Assembly (NCBI GenBank): GCA_000733355.1
Contig: JNVV01000034.1
Coordinates: forward strand, 1 to 64,000
DNA length: 64,000 nt
Origin: Falciphora oryzae
Taxonomy: Eukaryota > Ascomycota > Sordariomycetes > Magnaporthales > Magnaporthaceae
Direction: 5' to 3'
Notes under the pieces: model-generated
The model's database searches: none
Told to the model about the DNA's origin: nothing
The model's input: the letters and a program-made list of their open reading frames with translations, nothing else
Shown: piece by piece, positions 1 to 11,387 of the stretch
Numbering within the stretch: position 1 is the first letter of the stretch
Layout of the letters: every line of letters starts with the position of its first letter
Made by a program: the position numbers and the translations under genes

Positions 1-161
1 ATATAGACCCTTTGTGATCCGTGCGAAGTATCGAGTACATGATTCACACTGCCTTCCGACCTTCACCGCTTGGCCTTAGGTCCGTTGACCGCCTATGCGG
101 GTCTCCGTGAGGCCGACTCGTGATGCCGACTAGTTGGGTCCACGGGTTTTTCCGTGTGACA
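1..161 (-). repeat. Partial LTR of the A retrotransposon family, reverse orientation
   Basis: The sequence matches, in reverse, the start of the 285-bp LTRs at 20493-20777 and 21692-21976. It ends in the mirror of the LTR start (..CCGTGTGACA at 161), so the terminal TG/CA edge is clear. The other edge lies outside the window. It directly abuts the truncated gag-protease remnant B, so it is either a solo LTR inserted there or the LTR of an element extending to the left. Transitions relative to the other copies fit RIP. Confidence 0.8.
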
Positions 162-2290
162 GTTAGGAAATTAGGTACGCTTAAAATGCGGATCTTTATA
201 TCCGGCGCCGGTACTCGCTCGGTTTCCGCCATCGTAACGCCGTTTATATTTAAGGTTCCCGCCGCCTAATCGATCGTTAGGTTGTAATATTTTAGCTACG
301 GCAGGCCCAAAATAATATCCGGTCCCCCTAATAGCTAATAATAAAACGTTATAATTTCCGTAGTGTTCCCGAACGTATGGATAGTTTTAACGCAATCGGT
401 AATACGCCCTATTAGCGCTCCGTTAGCGAAGCGGAGGGGTTTTAGTTCCGGTAGTTAAAATTTGGGTAGGTTATATGTATGCGCGAATGTGTTATTAATA
501 AACGCCTATAAGGAATATCTTATATCGATTAATAATCGATAGGGTACCGGTTGGTTTCCGTAAGGGAATAGCATTATATTAAAGGAAAATGTTGTATTAG
601 GGCCTATGGAATGGAAATATATATCGTTATTTTACTGCTTTTGTCGTTTTTAATCCCTCTACGGGTTTTGCACGCGATTATATACAAGACCTAATCTTTT
701 TTCGCCTACGATCCGCCGGCGTTTTGCTATTTTTTAGGTTTCGCTAGGTAAACGAAGGTATAGTACCCCGGTTGTCCGTAATACATGCAAAAATAGTTAT
801 CCCGTCGGTACTATCGCTACGCTTCAGTTAAAAGTCCCTTCGGGCCGGTCGAAATTTTGCTAAAATTTATAGGGTCGCCAGCGGGCGTAAATATTAGGGT
901 TATCGCTGTTGCCGGTTAATAATTCCCTGGTTTCGGCGCCGTCGTTCCGCCGGTATAGTATAATCTATATACGTAATCCGCGAAATTGTTAAATAGGTTT
1001 CGGTATATCCTAACCCATCCCTCGAAATCTTCGGGCCCGGGTCTATTGATTTAATTAATCGCGGCCTTAAAAAGCTCGTTACTAACTTTATTTTTTAAAG
1101 CTTCCACGCGCATATTCGCCGGGTATCCGCCTATATCCGTTAAGCGAATAAACGCGCTAATAAAATCTCCGAACCTAGTGTTTTTCTATTTAAAGGTATC
1201 GAAATCCCGGCGCGCCGCCGCCCTTATATCTTATATCTTATATACCGGGTCAAGCAGGTTAAAAAAAAAAGCGCAATCGGTAAAACCGCGGGCCTATAAT
1301 AAAGGTATGCCCGGGTATTCCGCTACCGAATTGACAGCGTTTCGGACGTGTTTATACGCGTTTTTTAAAAGCCGCTGGGCCGCGTATAGGATTCTAGTCG
1401 CCGGTATAGGGTATAAAGCGCTATTAAAGGTAAATTTGATATTAAGGAGTAATTTTTACGTAATATATTCCTCCTGCCGTTAGGCGTCGTTTGCATATGC
1501 CCCCGAAAAAAGGGGTGGTTTTGCGCCTACCGGTTAAAACGCTGGGGTAACGCCGGTAAGAGCGGTTTAGGTCGCCGGCGGGGTACTAATAGTTGGGGAA
1601 AGTAACGGGGATTACGTGCGGGAAGTTCCAAGGGTAATAATGGTTAGGGTATCGGCGGTACCGGGGTAAAGCCCCGGTAGTTAGGGGGCTTATGGTAATG
1701 CAAATTACCGGGTTAACCGATCGCATTCCGCGTTTAAACGCGTTATAGTAGCGTTGCGTTTCTAGGCTTCCGCTTTTAGCCTAGCGACCTGTTGGGTATT
1801 CGCGTTATCGTCGCTTTAAAAGGTTATTATTTCGTTTTGCAACAAAGCGATTTTGCCGTTTAAAAAACCTATTAGCTGTTTAAGCTGGCGGAACGCTAGC
1901 GAGGTCTAGCCGTTAACAAAGTCGCGATATAATTCTGCGTAATTTTCGCCATTTTTATATGCTAGGGTTTGCAAAGCTAGGTATCCGGAAAAGAATTCGA
2001 ATGCTAAAACGGGGTTAAAGGGTAAGGGGGTTTCGGCTGGGTTTGTTATGGTATTGCGTTAGTATAACGCTATCGGGTTTTAGGTTAAGCTTTGTTATGT
2101 TAAGGTAGCGGGGATGTTAGGGCCTCCTCCGAGGTATCTGGGTTTCGTCGCTGCGGCGCCGCTTTCGGGGTATCGGGGAAAAAGCGGAACGTTGTAAAAT
2201 CGTTCCGTATCTTTTGGTTTGAAATGCAACAAACTGTCACGGCGCGGCAGCTAGGTACTAGGTTGAAGGTTTGTTGTTGCACGAAGGAGG
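162..2290 (-). pseudogene. Gypsy element B: gag and protease remnant
   Basis: Read on the minus strand, this AT-rich stretch gives a discontinuous gag-like chain, then a retropepsin-like region with VPYRLLID near 540-500, PLRFANGALIGRI near 435-395 and a DIILGLP motif near 325-300, typical of Ty3/gypsy proteases. The reading is broken by many TAG/TAA codons where Trp or Gln is expected, as RIP produces. No zinc knuckle was seen. Reverse transcriptase is absent because the A-family LTR begins immediately after the protease. The gag start, near 2282, lies back to back with the gag of element A. Nothing here is translatable as a whole. Confidence 0.6.
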
Positions 2291-2349
2291 AAGACCGTTC
2301 GCCCCCACGGGGGCCGGCGGATCTCTAGCTAAATACAGGTGTGTCGGGT

Positions 2350-3650
2350 CTGGTCCCGTGATACGAACAAACCAAGCCCGTATAAGCATTACGCCGGGAC
2401 GGATACAAAGATAACCCGCCGGTAATCCGGACTTTTCGGACTTTTCGGAATCGGATAATAGCGATAATAACCTGCCACCGAAACCTCCTAACCGAAAGCT
2501 ACGGCTGTTCCGATTACCCTTTCCGCCAAGCGATAGGGCTTCGCAACCCCTTAAGGGAATTCCCTAAAGCACGGTTTTTATAGTTAACCCCGTGCAATTT
2601 AAAACCTTTAGCGCTTTCGAAAGGGATCGCATTAAATTTAAAAACTAGTGGTTCGTGGTATAGGCTTATATAAACGCTTACCCCTAAAGCTTTACGGGTA
2701 ACCCGCACTGCATCATTTGGGTTGGGTCCCTCCTAAAAGGAGCCGCTTTCCAATAGCACGTAGCTAGGGCACGTTTATTAGAATTTATAAACGTTTAAAA
2801 TTCCTGGAAAGGATACGTTTCGTCGCTGGAAAAACATTATAAAGACCTTAACGAAAAACGAACCGATGCTAAAAAGCTCCGGTCTTTAAAATACAACGGC
2901 GATATCGTCGGCTACTTAACGGAGTTGGGGCAATATAATATCATTACCCGATAGACCGGTACGACCTTCCGGGATTTCGTCCGATCCTCGCTACCCAAAG
3001 GTATCGCCGATTTGGTATATGCCAATAAAGGTCGAATCTTTACGGACGACGCCGAATTCCTCGAAGCTTTTTAAAAAGTAGGGATCACTTACAAGCAAAA
3101 GCTTGCGGATAAAGCCTCTATTAAGGCTTTAATGCAAAAAACGGGCTAAAAGGAGAAGGGAAAAAACGAGCCCGTTTTGAATTAGGAGCGCTCGAACGCG
3201 GGCCGTCGCCGCGGTAAAAGCTCCAAAAATAGGAACCTAAATCCATTTTTAAGCTCCCGTTCCGGAAAAAAGGCTAACGATAAAAAGGCCGCCGATAAAA
3301 AAAACAACATTTGGACTACCACCAAATTGGCACTCGAAGGAATCGAATAACGCGATATCGACGCACGAAAGTTGGCTAAAGCCGATTGCTAACGCTGCGG
3401 AAGAGAAGGGCACCATACGTTAAAATGCTACGCTAAAAAGGACACCAACGGCAAGGAACTCCCTCCTACACCAGCAAAAACGGCCGGTGCCAAATCTATC
3501 CTTAAACGCTTTGTAACGGACGAATAGGAGGAACAGCTACAGGCTAAAAAGGCTAAAATCGCTGGCCTTACCTTAAAAGCCCCGAGCGAACCACGAATTT
3601 TTAAACTATTAGATTCGGAATCGGACGATAACTGTTAATAACCATCGACT
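2350..3650 (+). pseudogene. Element A gag with zinc knuckle
   Basis: Conceptual reading gives an acidic, proline-rich N-terminus, a capsid-like stretch (for example SLEKHYKDLNEKRTDAKK near 2830) and a CCHC nucleocapsid knuckle near 3390-3430, C-x-R-C-G-R-E-G-H-H-T-L-K-C, followed by a basic linker. Stops interrupt it at positions where Trp or Gln would be usual. The reading continues without a large gap towards the protease. It is a dead Gag of a Ty3/gypsy element. Confidence 0.7.
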
Positions 3651-3713
3651 ATCGCCGCCAACCAGTCCCGAAGGCTTTTAACGGATAAGGAATTCGCAAA
3701 ACCGATCTTTCGC

Positions 3714-4001
3714 ATGTATATACGGGCGAAGGGATCGAAGGAGATACCTGTCCGGGTTTTTTTGGATGGAGGCAGCGATACGAAGGTTATATCGGACAAA
3801 ATAGCGAAGCAACTCCCGGGTTACCTGGTTAATAAAACTATCCCTCGCGTAATGACCTCCTTTTTAGGGAAAATCGAACCAAAGGCCGGAAAGCAACTAG
3901 TCGTCGACGTTACCTTCCGGCACAAAACGCACTATTTTACGGAAACGTTTGAAATTAGTTTTACGGATCCAAATTGCGATATTATCTTGCCTTTCGCATA
4001 G
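3714..4001 (+). pseudogene. Element A aspartyl protease
   Basis: A 95-codon open segment carries VRVFLDGGSDTKVISD, matching the retropepsin flap-and-active-site context in which LDSGA/LDTGS is usual (here LDGGS). It ends with FTDPNCDIILPFA, matching the conserved DIILG region of gypsy proteases. It would process Gag-Pol. The stop at its end is followed in the same frame by further pol-like sequence, so it is a piece of a broken polyprotein rather than a gene. Confidence 0.75.
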
Positions 4002-4269
4002 CAAAAGCAACACCTACCGCTGGGGTTACTGGATCGCGACCTTTGGGATATCCGGATGGATTCGGATAAATGCCGGAAGTGTAATAAGCCCCGGGCCCGA
4101 AAGCTATAAGATTTACGGCCGCCTAAAGGCTTACGCTTTCGGTAGAATATAAAAACAATCGAGCCCGCGATTATTGCCGCTATTAAATACGGGCACGGTA
4201 TTCCTTCCTTTAAGGAAGTGAATAAAGCAGATTCGGACGGCCTCGAATCGGTGCTATAGGAGTTTAGGG

Positions 4270-5640
4270 AATTTTTCCCTATTATAACGGAAGCGGCTGC
4301 TACCCGTTTTCCCGATTATTAGGCCTGGGACCACGAAATTTACTTTAAAGAAGGAGCTTAATTAACCTATGGCCTTTTGTACCTAATGAGCCAAAGGGAA
4401 TTGGATGTTCTAAAGCCGTGGCTGGAAAAGCAGGTACGAATTGGTCAGGCTAGGCTATGCAAAACTGCCAATAGTTCGCCTTTTATGTTCGCAGAAAAGA
4501 AAGACCCCCTCGATCCTTTAAGGGTGGTGGTCGATTATAGGGACGTAAACGCCAAAACGATTCCGATTCGGTGCCTTATCCCGCTTATTACGGAGCTTTA
4601 GGATCGACTTCGAAATGCCAAATAGAAAACGAAAATCGACCTTAAAACTGGGTTTAACCTAATTCGGATAAAAAAAGGGCACGAATAGCTTACGGCCTTC
4701 CGCTGCAAATACGGCGTTTTCGAATTTACGGTTATGCCTATAGGCTTTATTAACGCCCCTGCCACCTTCCAAAGCATAATGAACTATATCTTTATGGATT
4801 TCATCGATGCCGGGCTTTTCGTGTATTTGGATAACCTCCTAATATACGCAAAAACTAAAGAACAACACGATAGTTTGGTAAAGGAAGTGCTTCGCCGCTT
4901 TACCAAATACAACCTGGCCGTAGCCCTTTGCAAATGCGTTTAGGGGGTATACGAAATCGAGTTTTTTAGTTACATAATAGGACCCGAGGGCATCGCAATA
5001 TCTAAGGACAAGGTTAATGCTATCATTTAATGGAAGGCCTTTAACTGCTTTAAGGACTCCCAGTCGTTCGTTGGCTTTGCTAACTTTTACAGGAGGTTTA
5101 TTAAAGGGTTTTTAGAAATCGTTAGGCTTATAACGACGGCTAACGCTTTGCTTAAAAGCTAATGGCGATGGACCCCCGAAATGGAACAGGCTTTCGAAGC
5201 CTTTAAAGTCGCTTTCGTTTCGCTTCCGATACTCCGGCATTTCGACCTATTTTTTCCGGCGCAAATCGAAATAAACGCTTCGGACTTTGCCTTTGGAAGG
5301 GTGTTATCCCAAAGGGACCCCGAAACTAATAAACTGCACCCCGTTGCCTTTTATTTACGCAAAATGTCGCCCGCCGAAATTAACTATAAAATCTACGATA
5401 AGGAACTTTTGGCGGTTATCGACTGTTTCGTTAGGTGGAGGCATTATTTCGAAGGGGCAAAGTACCGGATAAAGGTTTATACGGATTACCGGAACCTCAA
5501 ATATTTCCTAACGGCTAAAGTCCTTAATCGAAAGCAAATTAGATAGGTATAACAGCTGGCTGGTTATTGGTTTATAATTAACTACCGGCTAGGAAAGCAA
5601 AATGAAAAGGCTGATATGCTATCAAAATTACCTTAGCATA
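4270..5640 (+). pseudogene. Element A reverse transcriptase and RNase H
   Basis: Reverse transcriptase blocks are visible in order: VVVDYRDVNAKTIP (near 4530), MPIGFINAPATFQ (near 4735), FVYLDNLLIYAKT (near 4820) and GFANFYRRFIKG (near 5070). RNase H follows with EINASDFAFGRVLSQ (near 5265) and the KIYDKELLAVIDCFVRWRHY block. The catalytic YLDD box reads YLDN and the usual ETDAS of RNase H reads EINAS, both Asp-to-Asn changes by G-to-A. Several Trp codons are TAG. The polymerase is inactive. Confidence 0.85.
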
Positions 5641-5830
5641 AGCCTAAAAAAGGGGGGAGTAAGGATTAGCCGATTACGACGATCTTGCAAAAAAACATTT
5701 CCTAATAAAAATTTCGGCCCGGGAAGGATAAAGAAATAACCCTATGGAAAAAGCTTTGCCGTAAAAAGCACCTTTTTTCCTCCTATCCCTAAGCCGGCTT
5801 TGCAGTATTCCAGTTTTAAAGTGGGCTACG

Positions 5831-6456
5831 TGTTAAAAGAACTAATGTATTTAGCTTAGGTTGGGTGCATAGGCCCAACCTACCATGTACTACTCTTATT
5901 AGATTATCTACCCTGTACTGTTGTGGGGTTGTGCACAGGAGTAGCGGGCAGGGCTTATAGCGTACCCGGGGGTGGCTTACAGCATCTATAGCGCTTACTG
6001 AAAGCCTGAAGGTGGCCTGTGGCCCCTGTAGGATGCCTAAGCACCCAAGTCAGCCGTTGTGGGTCGCACTGACTCGCCTACCCTGCACATCTACCCTACA
6101 CAGAATTGGTCAGGAGTCAATTTGCACAAGTCAGAATTGGAGGCTCAACGCGGAGATGGGTTTGGTGGTCGTGGGTCGATTTTTTGGAAACCCCATACAA
6201 AATAATTTTTCGGAAAATCGCTTGCGGCACCGGAAGCCCCCACGGCGGAGAACCCGCGGGATCGATGTCGGTGGGTATATGAGGGAAGCGATTGTTGGCG
6301 CCCCTCAACTGCAATACAAGCCTGTTCCACCCACTAAGCTTGGGGCCCCGACAGCGCTATTTATAGCGCCTGTCAGGGCCCAATCCAACTAACCGAGACC
6401 CTGCTGGCCACTGTGACTGCGCTGCAAATCCCCGATTTGACCTCCCAATATTAATA
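5831..6456 (+). repeat. Solo LTR with CTACG target duplication
   Basis: A 626-bp block with no homology to the surrounding pol starts TGTTAAAAG and ends TATTAATA, consistent with TGTTA...TAACA termini after one C-to-T change. It is flanked by CTACG at 5826-5830 and 6457-6461. The A pol reading frame resumes directly after the second CTACG, which shows a clean insertion between RNase H and integrase. The TGTTA start is common in copia-type LTRs, but no coding part is present to classify it. The orientation given is arbitrary. Confidence 0.7.
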
Positions 6457-6479
6457 CTACGGAATTTATTAACAAAGTT

Positions 6480-7628
6480 AAGCAAGCTGGTATATCGGAT
6501 TTCGAATACCAAAGCCGCTTTTAGAAGCCCGAAAAGGGTGAAGAAGTCGAGGATGGCCTCCTTTATTATAAGGAAAGATTGTGGGTGCTAACGGAGGCCT
6601 TATAAAAGGAAGTCCTCGAATCCGAATATGATATAAAAGTCGCTGGATATATGGGTATGGATAAAACCCTCGAGTTAATTACTCGGCACTTTTAGTAGCC
6701 CAATATCGAGGCAAAAGTCCGGGAATACGTAAGGGGATGCCTGGAGTGCTAACGCAATAAAGCCCTAAAGCATGCCCCCTTTGGACCCTTATAACCTATG
6801 GAGCTGCATTACCAGCTTTGGAAAACGGTGGCCATGGACTTTATTACGGACCTCCCTTTAAGCGATAGGTGCGATTCAATCTAGGTAATGGTAAACCCCT
6901 TTACCAAAATAGCGCATTTCGTCCCCCTCAAAATCGAGGGTAAAAAATCGGATAACCTTATTTGCATTTTCGCTAAAAAATACTAGCGATTGCACGGTGT
7001 GCCTTTGGATATTATTTTTGATAGAAATTCTAGATTTACGAGCCATTTGTGGAAAGATTTCCTCCGTTTGGTAGGCATTAAGCCAAAAATAAGCACTGCC
7101 TTCCATCCCCAAACGGATGGACAAACCGAAAGGCTTAACTAAAGCCTGGAGGCCTACCTTAGGTTTTTTGTAAATTACGAAATAACTAATTGGGTCGAGC
7201 TGTTACCTACGGCGGAATTTGCCTATAATAATATATTTTCGGCAAGTACTTCCATTACTCCTTTTTTCGCCAACTACGGGTACCACCCAGCTTCCAATAA
7301 TCCCCCTTTCCCAAAACGAGTACGCAATCCAGCAAGCCAACTTTACCGGCATTGGATGACCCAGGTGCACGAAAAAGCCAAATAACACCTCGAAAAAGCC
7401 CGGGAACGAATAAAGCATTAGGCCGATAAAAGGAAAAGCCCCTCGCCGGTCCTTACCGAAGGACAGTTCGTTATATTAAACGCCCGGCATATAAAAACCC
7501 GTCGCCCTGCCAAAAAACTCGATGCCAAAATGCTCGGGCCCTTCCAGATCCTTAAGATTATTTCTCCTACGGCGGTACGATTGGCCCTGCCTAAAACCTG
7601 GAAAATCCATAACGCTTTCCACGTGTCC
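6480..7628 (+). pseudogene. Element A integrase, N-terminal and catalytic part
   Basis: The H-H-C-C zinc region is seen near 6660-6755 (TLELITRHF...VREYVRGCLEC). The catalytic core follows with AMDFITDLP (first Asp, near 6835), [17 protein letters not shown] (second Asp, near 7015) and [13 protein letters not shown] (Glu, near 7100). Further on, VHEKAKxHLEKARERIK and the GPFQILKII region are typical of gypsy integrase C-termini. The triad residues are kept, but several TAG/TAA stops break the frame. The reading stops at 7628 because element C is inserted in the HNAFHVS motif. Confidence 0.85.
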
Positions 7629-7844
7629 TGTGACGCCCCAGGGCAGTTCACCGCACGCCGCAGGCATCCACGTAAGCACGCGTCACGAAATGGCTCGTGC
7701 GATAAAACGCCGCACTGCTTTTTCTACCGCATCGCGCCTTCGGCGCGCCGCGCCTTTCTTCCCTATTTCCTCCCCATAAAAGAGTCTTCAATCCATAGCA
7801 TCAATTGCACCTAGCTACGAAGCCTACGCTCCCTAATCGTAACA
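7629..7844 (+). repeat. Element C 5' LTR
   Basis: 216 bp, starting TGTGACGCCCC and ending CTAATCGTAACA. It is nearly identical to the LTR at 19917-20132, with differences only at C/T or G/A positions. A TATA-like CATAAAAG lies near 7776-7783. It is preceded by the duplicated target TGTCC. No clear tRNA-complementary primer site beginning TGG is seen directly after it. Confidence 0.9.
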
Positions 7845-7964
7845 CTACTTTTTTATCTCCATATTTCGCTAGCTGAGCGATTTATTAAATACAGCACCAC
7901 TTATTTCACCCCCTAGCTCCGTTGGACGTGAACGACGCAAAACTTTACGCGATAACACGACCCT

Positions 7965-9094
7965 ATGCCCAAGAAGAAGGACTGGGGGTCGTTTACGAGA
8001 AAGTTATTTCGCTTGATAGAAAACGTGTTAAAAGAGCCTACCGAAGCTAACCCCGCGGCAAAAAATACGCCGTCCCAACCTATAAACCCAGAAAACGATA
8101 TTAAGTCCGAAATCGAGGTTTTTTACGAGCCCGACGTCGCGTTCGCGAAGCAAGAGACCAACTCCGATCACCCGCTTTAAAGCGCAAAGGAGCAATTATA
8201 ATAAAAAGAAAACCAGGCGTTTAAATTAACAAACGAAAACCTGGTTAAGGATAACAACCCAAATACAACCATATTTGGTCAAACCCCTTCCCCGCCTGCC
8301 CAGCAGGCCGACGTGGCGGCGGTTGTCGCCGCCGTTATATCCCAACTCCGAACCCAAGGCGCTTTTATCTCCCGCCAATCTACCCTAGCCGAAAGCGTTT
8401 TTAAAGGCATAACGTTCGTACCCATTGGCGTAGCCGCCTTCCCAGCCTTTAAACCCTACGACGATAAAGGCGGCATAACAACCAAGAACCCAGACTACAA
8501 CTCGAAAGATAAGCGCACCGGAATGGAGCTTGGCGCCTTTAGCGGCGATAAGGACGAGTTTACCAGCTGGGTGGTCCGTTTAGCCGATAAGTTTATGGAA
8601 GACGATACCACCTTTAAGAACGAGCGCAGTCGTATGGCTGTAATTTATGCGAATACGACCGGAAATGCCAATTTCCTTTTCGAAGCCCGATATAACCCCT
8701 TTTTTAAAAACCCGTTTGCCAACGCGTTAAAAATGGTAGCTACGTTCGCCGCCGTTTATTACGACGCCCATTAACCCACCAAAGCTCGAGCCGAACTTAG
8801 CAAAATAATATACAACCTAACTAATAAATTTATAAATATCTACCAATTTATCGCAAAAATTAACGTATTAGCTAACCGCGCTAACATTATTATAAAGGAA
8901 CGCAAAAGTATTTTTTTTTAAACATATTCCCCCAAACCTTAATCCCCGCCTGTTTAACGATGTTAAGGACCCTAATATTAGCTACGAAATATTTACCCGC
9001 AGCGTAACCGGCGCCGCCTTAGCCTATTATCGTACCCACTTGATTCGCAAAGAAAAACAGGCAAAAAACCCGGAAAAGAATAACAAACGTCGCA
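7965..9094 (+). pseudogene. Element C gag, first part
   Basis: Begins at an ATG (7965) with a basic start MPKKKDWGSF, then an acidic linker. From 8313 a 153-codon open stretch includes FKPYDDKGGI, MELGAFSGDKDEFTSWVVRL and KFMEDDTTFKNERSRM, resembling the capsid of fungal gypsy elements that reads '..W....FSGDRREFRSW..Q'. Stops at 8178 and 8772 interrupt it. It is cut at 9094 by the insertion of D and resumes at 15672. Confidence 0.7.
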
Positions 9095-9099
9095 AGCAC

Positions 9100-9602
9100 T
9101 GTAACACCCGTCGACCCAACGCGCCCGCGGGCGCGATATCAGCCAGCCACGCTCACGCCCTCGCCCGCCAACGGCTTTAGCGATTAGCACCCGCCAACCC
9201 AACGCGACCGCGAGCATAATATCCGCCAGCCAATAGGGTGGCGCATGCGACGTACTGTTTTAGGAGAGTCAGATCCAAGGGGTTATGACACGCTAGTACA
9301 AAGGGATCCCTACATGACACATCTAAACCCCGAAGCGTTAATTCGGGACGGAGCATATCCAGACCCGTACGGGCGCCGCGGGGAAAAAGGCATGCCGACG
9401 GCAGGCCGACGGCAGCCGAAGGACTATGTATAAAAAGGGCCCGAAAGACCTCCTGTAAAGGGGGTTTGGAAGGCAAGCAATCGTTTTCTATTTCTCATCA
9501 TTATACACTTGTCAAGCCTCGCACTGATAAACCGCTAAACCTCTAAAATCCCCTTTCCCTACAAGCGTAACCCTTTCCCTTAAAGGGCCACAGTCTGTTA
9601 CA
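9100..9602 (+). repeat. Element D 5' LTR
   Basis: Starts TGTAACACCCG, ends CAGTCTGTTACA. By eye it differs from the 3' LTR at about 22 sites, all transitions, and in 18 of these the 5' copy has A where the 3' copy has G. It contains a TATA box and the presumed transcription start (see separate entries). The same family is represented by the longer LTR at 60670-61369. Confidence 0.95.
9429..9437 (+). promoter_or_regulatory. TATA box of element D LTR
   Basis: TATAAAAAG in the 5' LTR; the 3' LTR has TATAAGAAG at the same place. It lies about 40 bp before the AAGCAATCG at 9475-9483 that would be near the RNA 5' end. Confidence 0.6.
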
Positions 9603-9605
9603 ACT

Positions 9606-9614
9606 CGATTGCTT
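9606..9614 (+). other. Candidate self-priming primer-binding site of element D
   Basis: CGATTGCTT begins 3 nt after the 5' LTR and is the exact reverse complement of AAGCAATCG at 9475-9483 within the LTR, just downstream of the TATA box. There is no TGG start as needed for a tRNA primer. Tf1/sushi-type gypsy elements are known to prime from the 5' end of their own RNA. The same pairing is preserved in the second D-family copy (61210-61218 with 61373-61381). Confidence 0.55.
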
Positions 9615-9639
9615 CCTCTACTCAAACCTTCAGCATTCA

Positions 9640-11016
9640 TCAGGCACCATATCCGACCCTGGCGACTTCATCGAGGTCAACGACGCCGGACGGGACGAGG
9701 ATCCAAAGACAGGGTCATCCACCCTGCCCCCAGGACGCGAGCAACCTACCCCCAACAACCCCAAAGGTTACCCCGAGTTCAGCATCCACAGCGTTGCTTC
9801 CTACACCCGTTCCCAGCTCGCCTACTACGTTTCACGTGATTGCGTTCCCACTAAAATCCTATCACAATTCCAAAAAGCCCTAATCGAACGGAAAGCAATG
9901 CGCGAAGCCCTTGGCCTCCCAAACGATTCGGACGATCCGGATCACCCTCAGCCCCAGCCTCAGCCTCGTTCTCGAGCTTCGACCCCTTAGCAGCATGGCC
10001 AAAAGATCAACCGCCCGTCAAAAGGACCTGCTAACCAGTTAGCACCCCGGGCACCATCACACCACTCCCTAATTAGGGACGACAACGAGGAAAACGATAC
10101 CTTTCCTTCGTACGAAAAGGACAAAGGCAGCCACAAAATCCTATAAAAAATGCCCGAACTGAAGCTTCCAAACTCAATACAGGACTTCGACCATTAGGAA
10201 AGCAAGCTCGACCTCACCTTCGAAACCAACCTTAACGGCTTCACTACGGCCAAATCACGCATCGCAGCCGCTATCGGAACCTTCGACAACGACCTCAACT
10301 CCGCCTACAACGGCTCGCGCAAGGCCAACCCCATTTTGGGCCTACATTGGCGCAAATTCATGCGGTGGCTCCGCAGCACCACACTGCGAAGAAACTCCTC
10401 ACTCCTTAGGGCCACCAACGATTTGCAACAACTTATGCAAAAAAACAACGAGGACCCCGGCGTTTTCGCAGCGCGATACCGACGCATGTGCGGCGACGCA
10501 AGGCAGGCAGCGGATATCAACGGCTACGTGGTTCGTTTGGTCCCTGCTTTAAAGGTCCAAATCACCCGTGGGATGCACCACAAAGCAAAAACCTTAGAGG
10601 ACCTCGTCGCCACAGCCCAGGTTATTTGGGATACCTTAGGTACGGGCGCCCGCGCCCCGTACGAGGAGAAGAAGGACTCCTAAAGGCCCCCCTATAAAAA
10701 GGACCAAAAGGAGTCGAACAAGGACGGGAAGCACAAACCCCGAGGCAGGCAAAAAGGGCGCGACCAGCGTCCTAACAGGGGCAAAGGTCGCATAACGCTT
10801 TCACCTACCGAACGCCAACGACGCATGGATGAAGGCGTATGCCTTAAATGCGGCAAGCCCAACCATATAGCGAAAGATTGCAAAAGCCCCTTTTCCGCCA
10901 AACCTCCAACTAAAAATGGCGAGCCCTTTCCGGACGGAAAGGCCAAAATCAACTCCTTAAAGCGCAGGAAGGAGGAGGACGGAAAGGAGCCAAGCGACAA
11001 ACGCCAGAAAAACTAA
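9640..11016 (+). pseudogene. Element D gag with zinc knuckle
   Basis: Conceptual reading shows a proline-rich N-terminus (FSIHSVASYTRSQLAYYV near 9780, P-Q repeats near 9945-9965), a capsid-like region (10336-10680: LGLHWRKFMRWLRSTTL, LQQLMQKNNEDPGVFAARYR) and a basic linker. A CCHC knuckle CLKCGKPNHIAKDC follows near 10850-10890, then a Lys/Glu-rich tail. In-frame stops include codons at about 9990, 10144, 10195 and 10681, most where CAG, CAA or TGG would be expected. It is non-functional as read but clearly a recent Gag. Confidence 0.8.
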
Positions 11017-11019
11017 AGG

Positions 11020-11387
11020 GGAACCCGGTCATCCCCGCACCGGTGTTCCGTAACGACCAGCTTCGCACAGCCCCTGCGCTCGTTACCAAAGGGACCGTTA
11101 GCGCTCCCAACGGCGGTCCAAAAGTTAGGGTCGAAATCGGCTTAAACACGTTCGCCGAAATGAACACAATTTCTACCACCTTTTGCAAATCCTTGGGATA
11201 TCAGCCTTGCAACCGTCCCAAGCACGACCACCAGTCTCTCACTTTAGCCGCTGCAAGTAACTAAGGTGTAAGGACCTACGGTGTTTATCACCTACGCCTA
11301 AGCCTTTGTGACCAGTACGGCACCCCGGTAGAAGTTATCCGGCCGTTCCTTGCCATCGATCGGAACCTGGCAGACGCCCCCATCCTC
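11020..11387 (+). pseudogene. Element D protease region
   Basis: After the gag stop the reading shifts to a frame giving PVFRNDQLRTAPALVTKGTV and VRVEIGLNTFAEMNTISTTF, with the spacing of a retropepsin but without the usual D-[ST]-G-A: the site reads GLNTFAEMN. It continues VEVIRPFLAIDRNLADAPIL before the long pol frame. Gag and protease may have been joined by a frameshift. One stop (near 11262) breaks it. The assignment rests mainly on position. Confidence 0.5.

Noticed and set aside
2290..2350. Possible 5' LTR edge or primer site of element A
   Set aside because: No match to the 285-bp A LTR and no convincing tRNA-complementary sequence.
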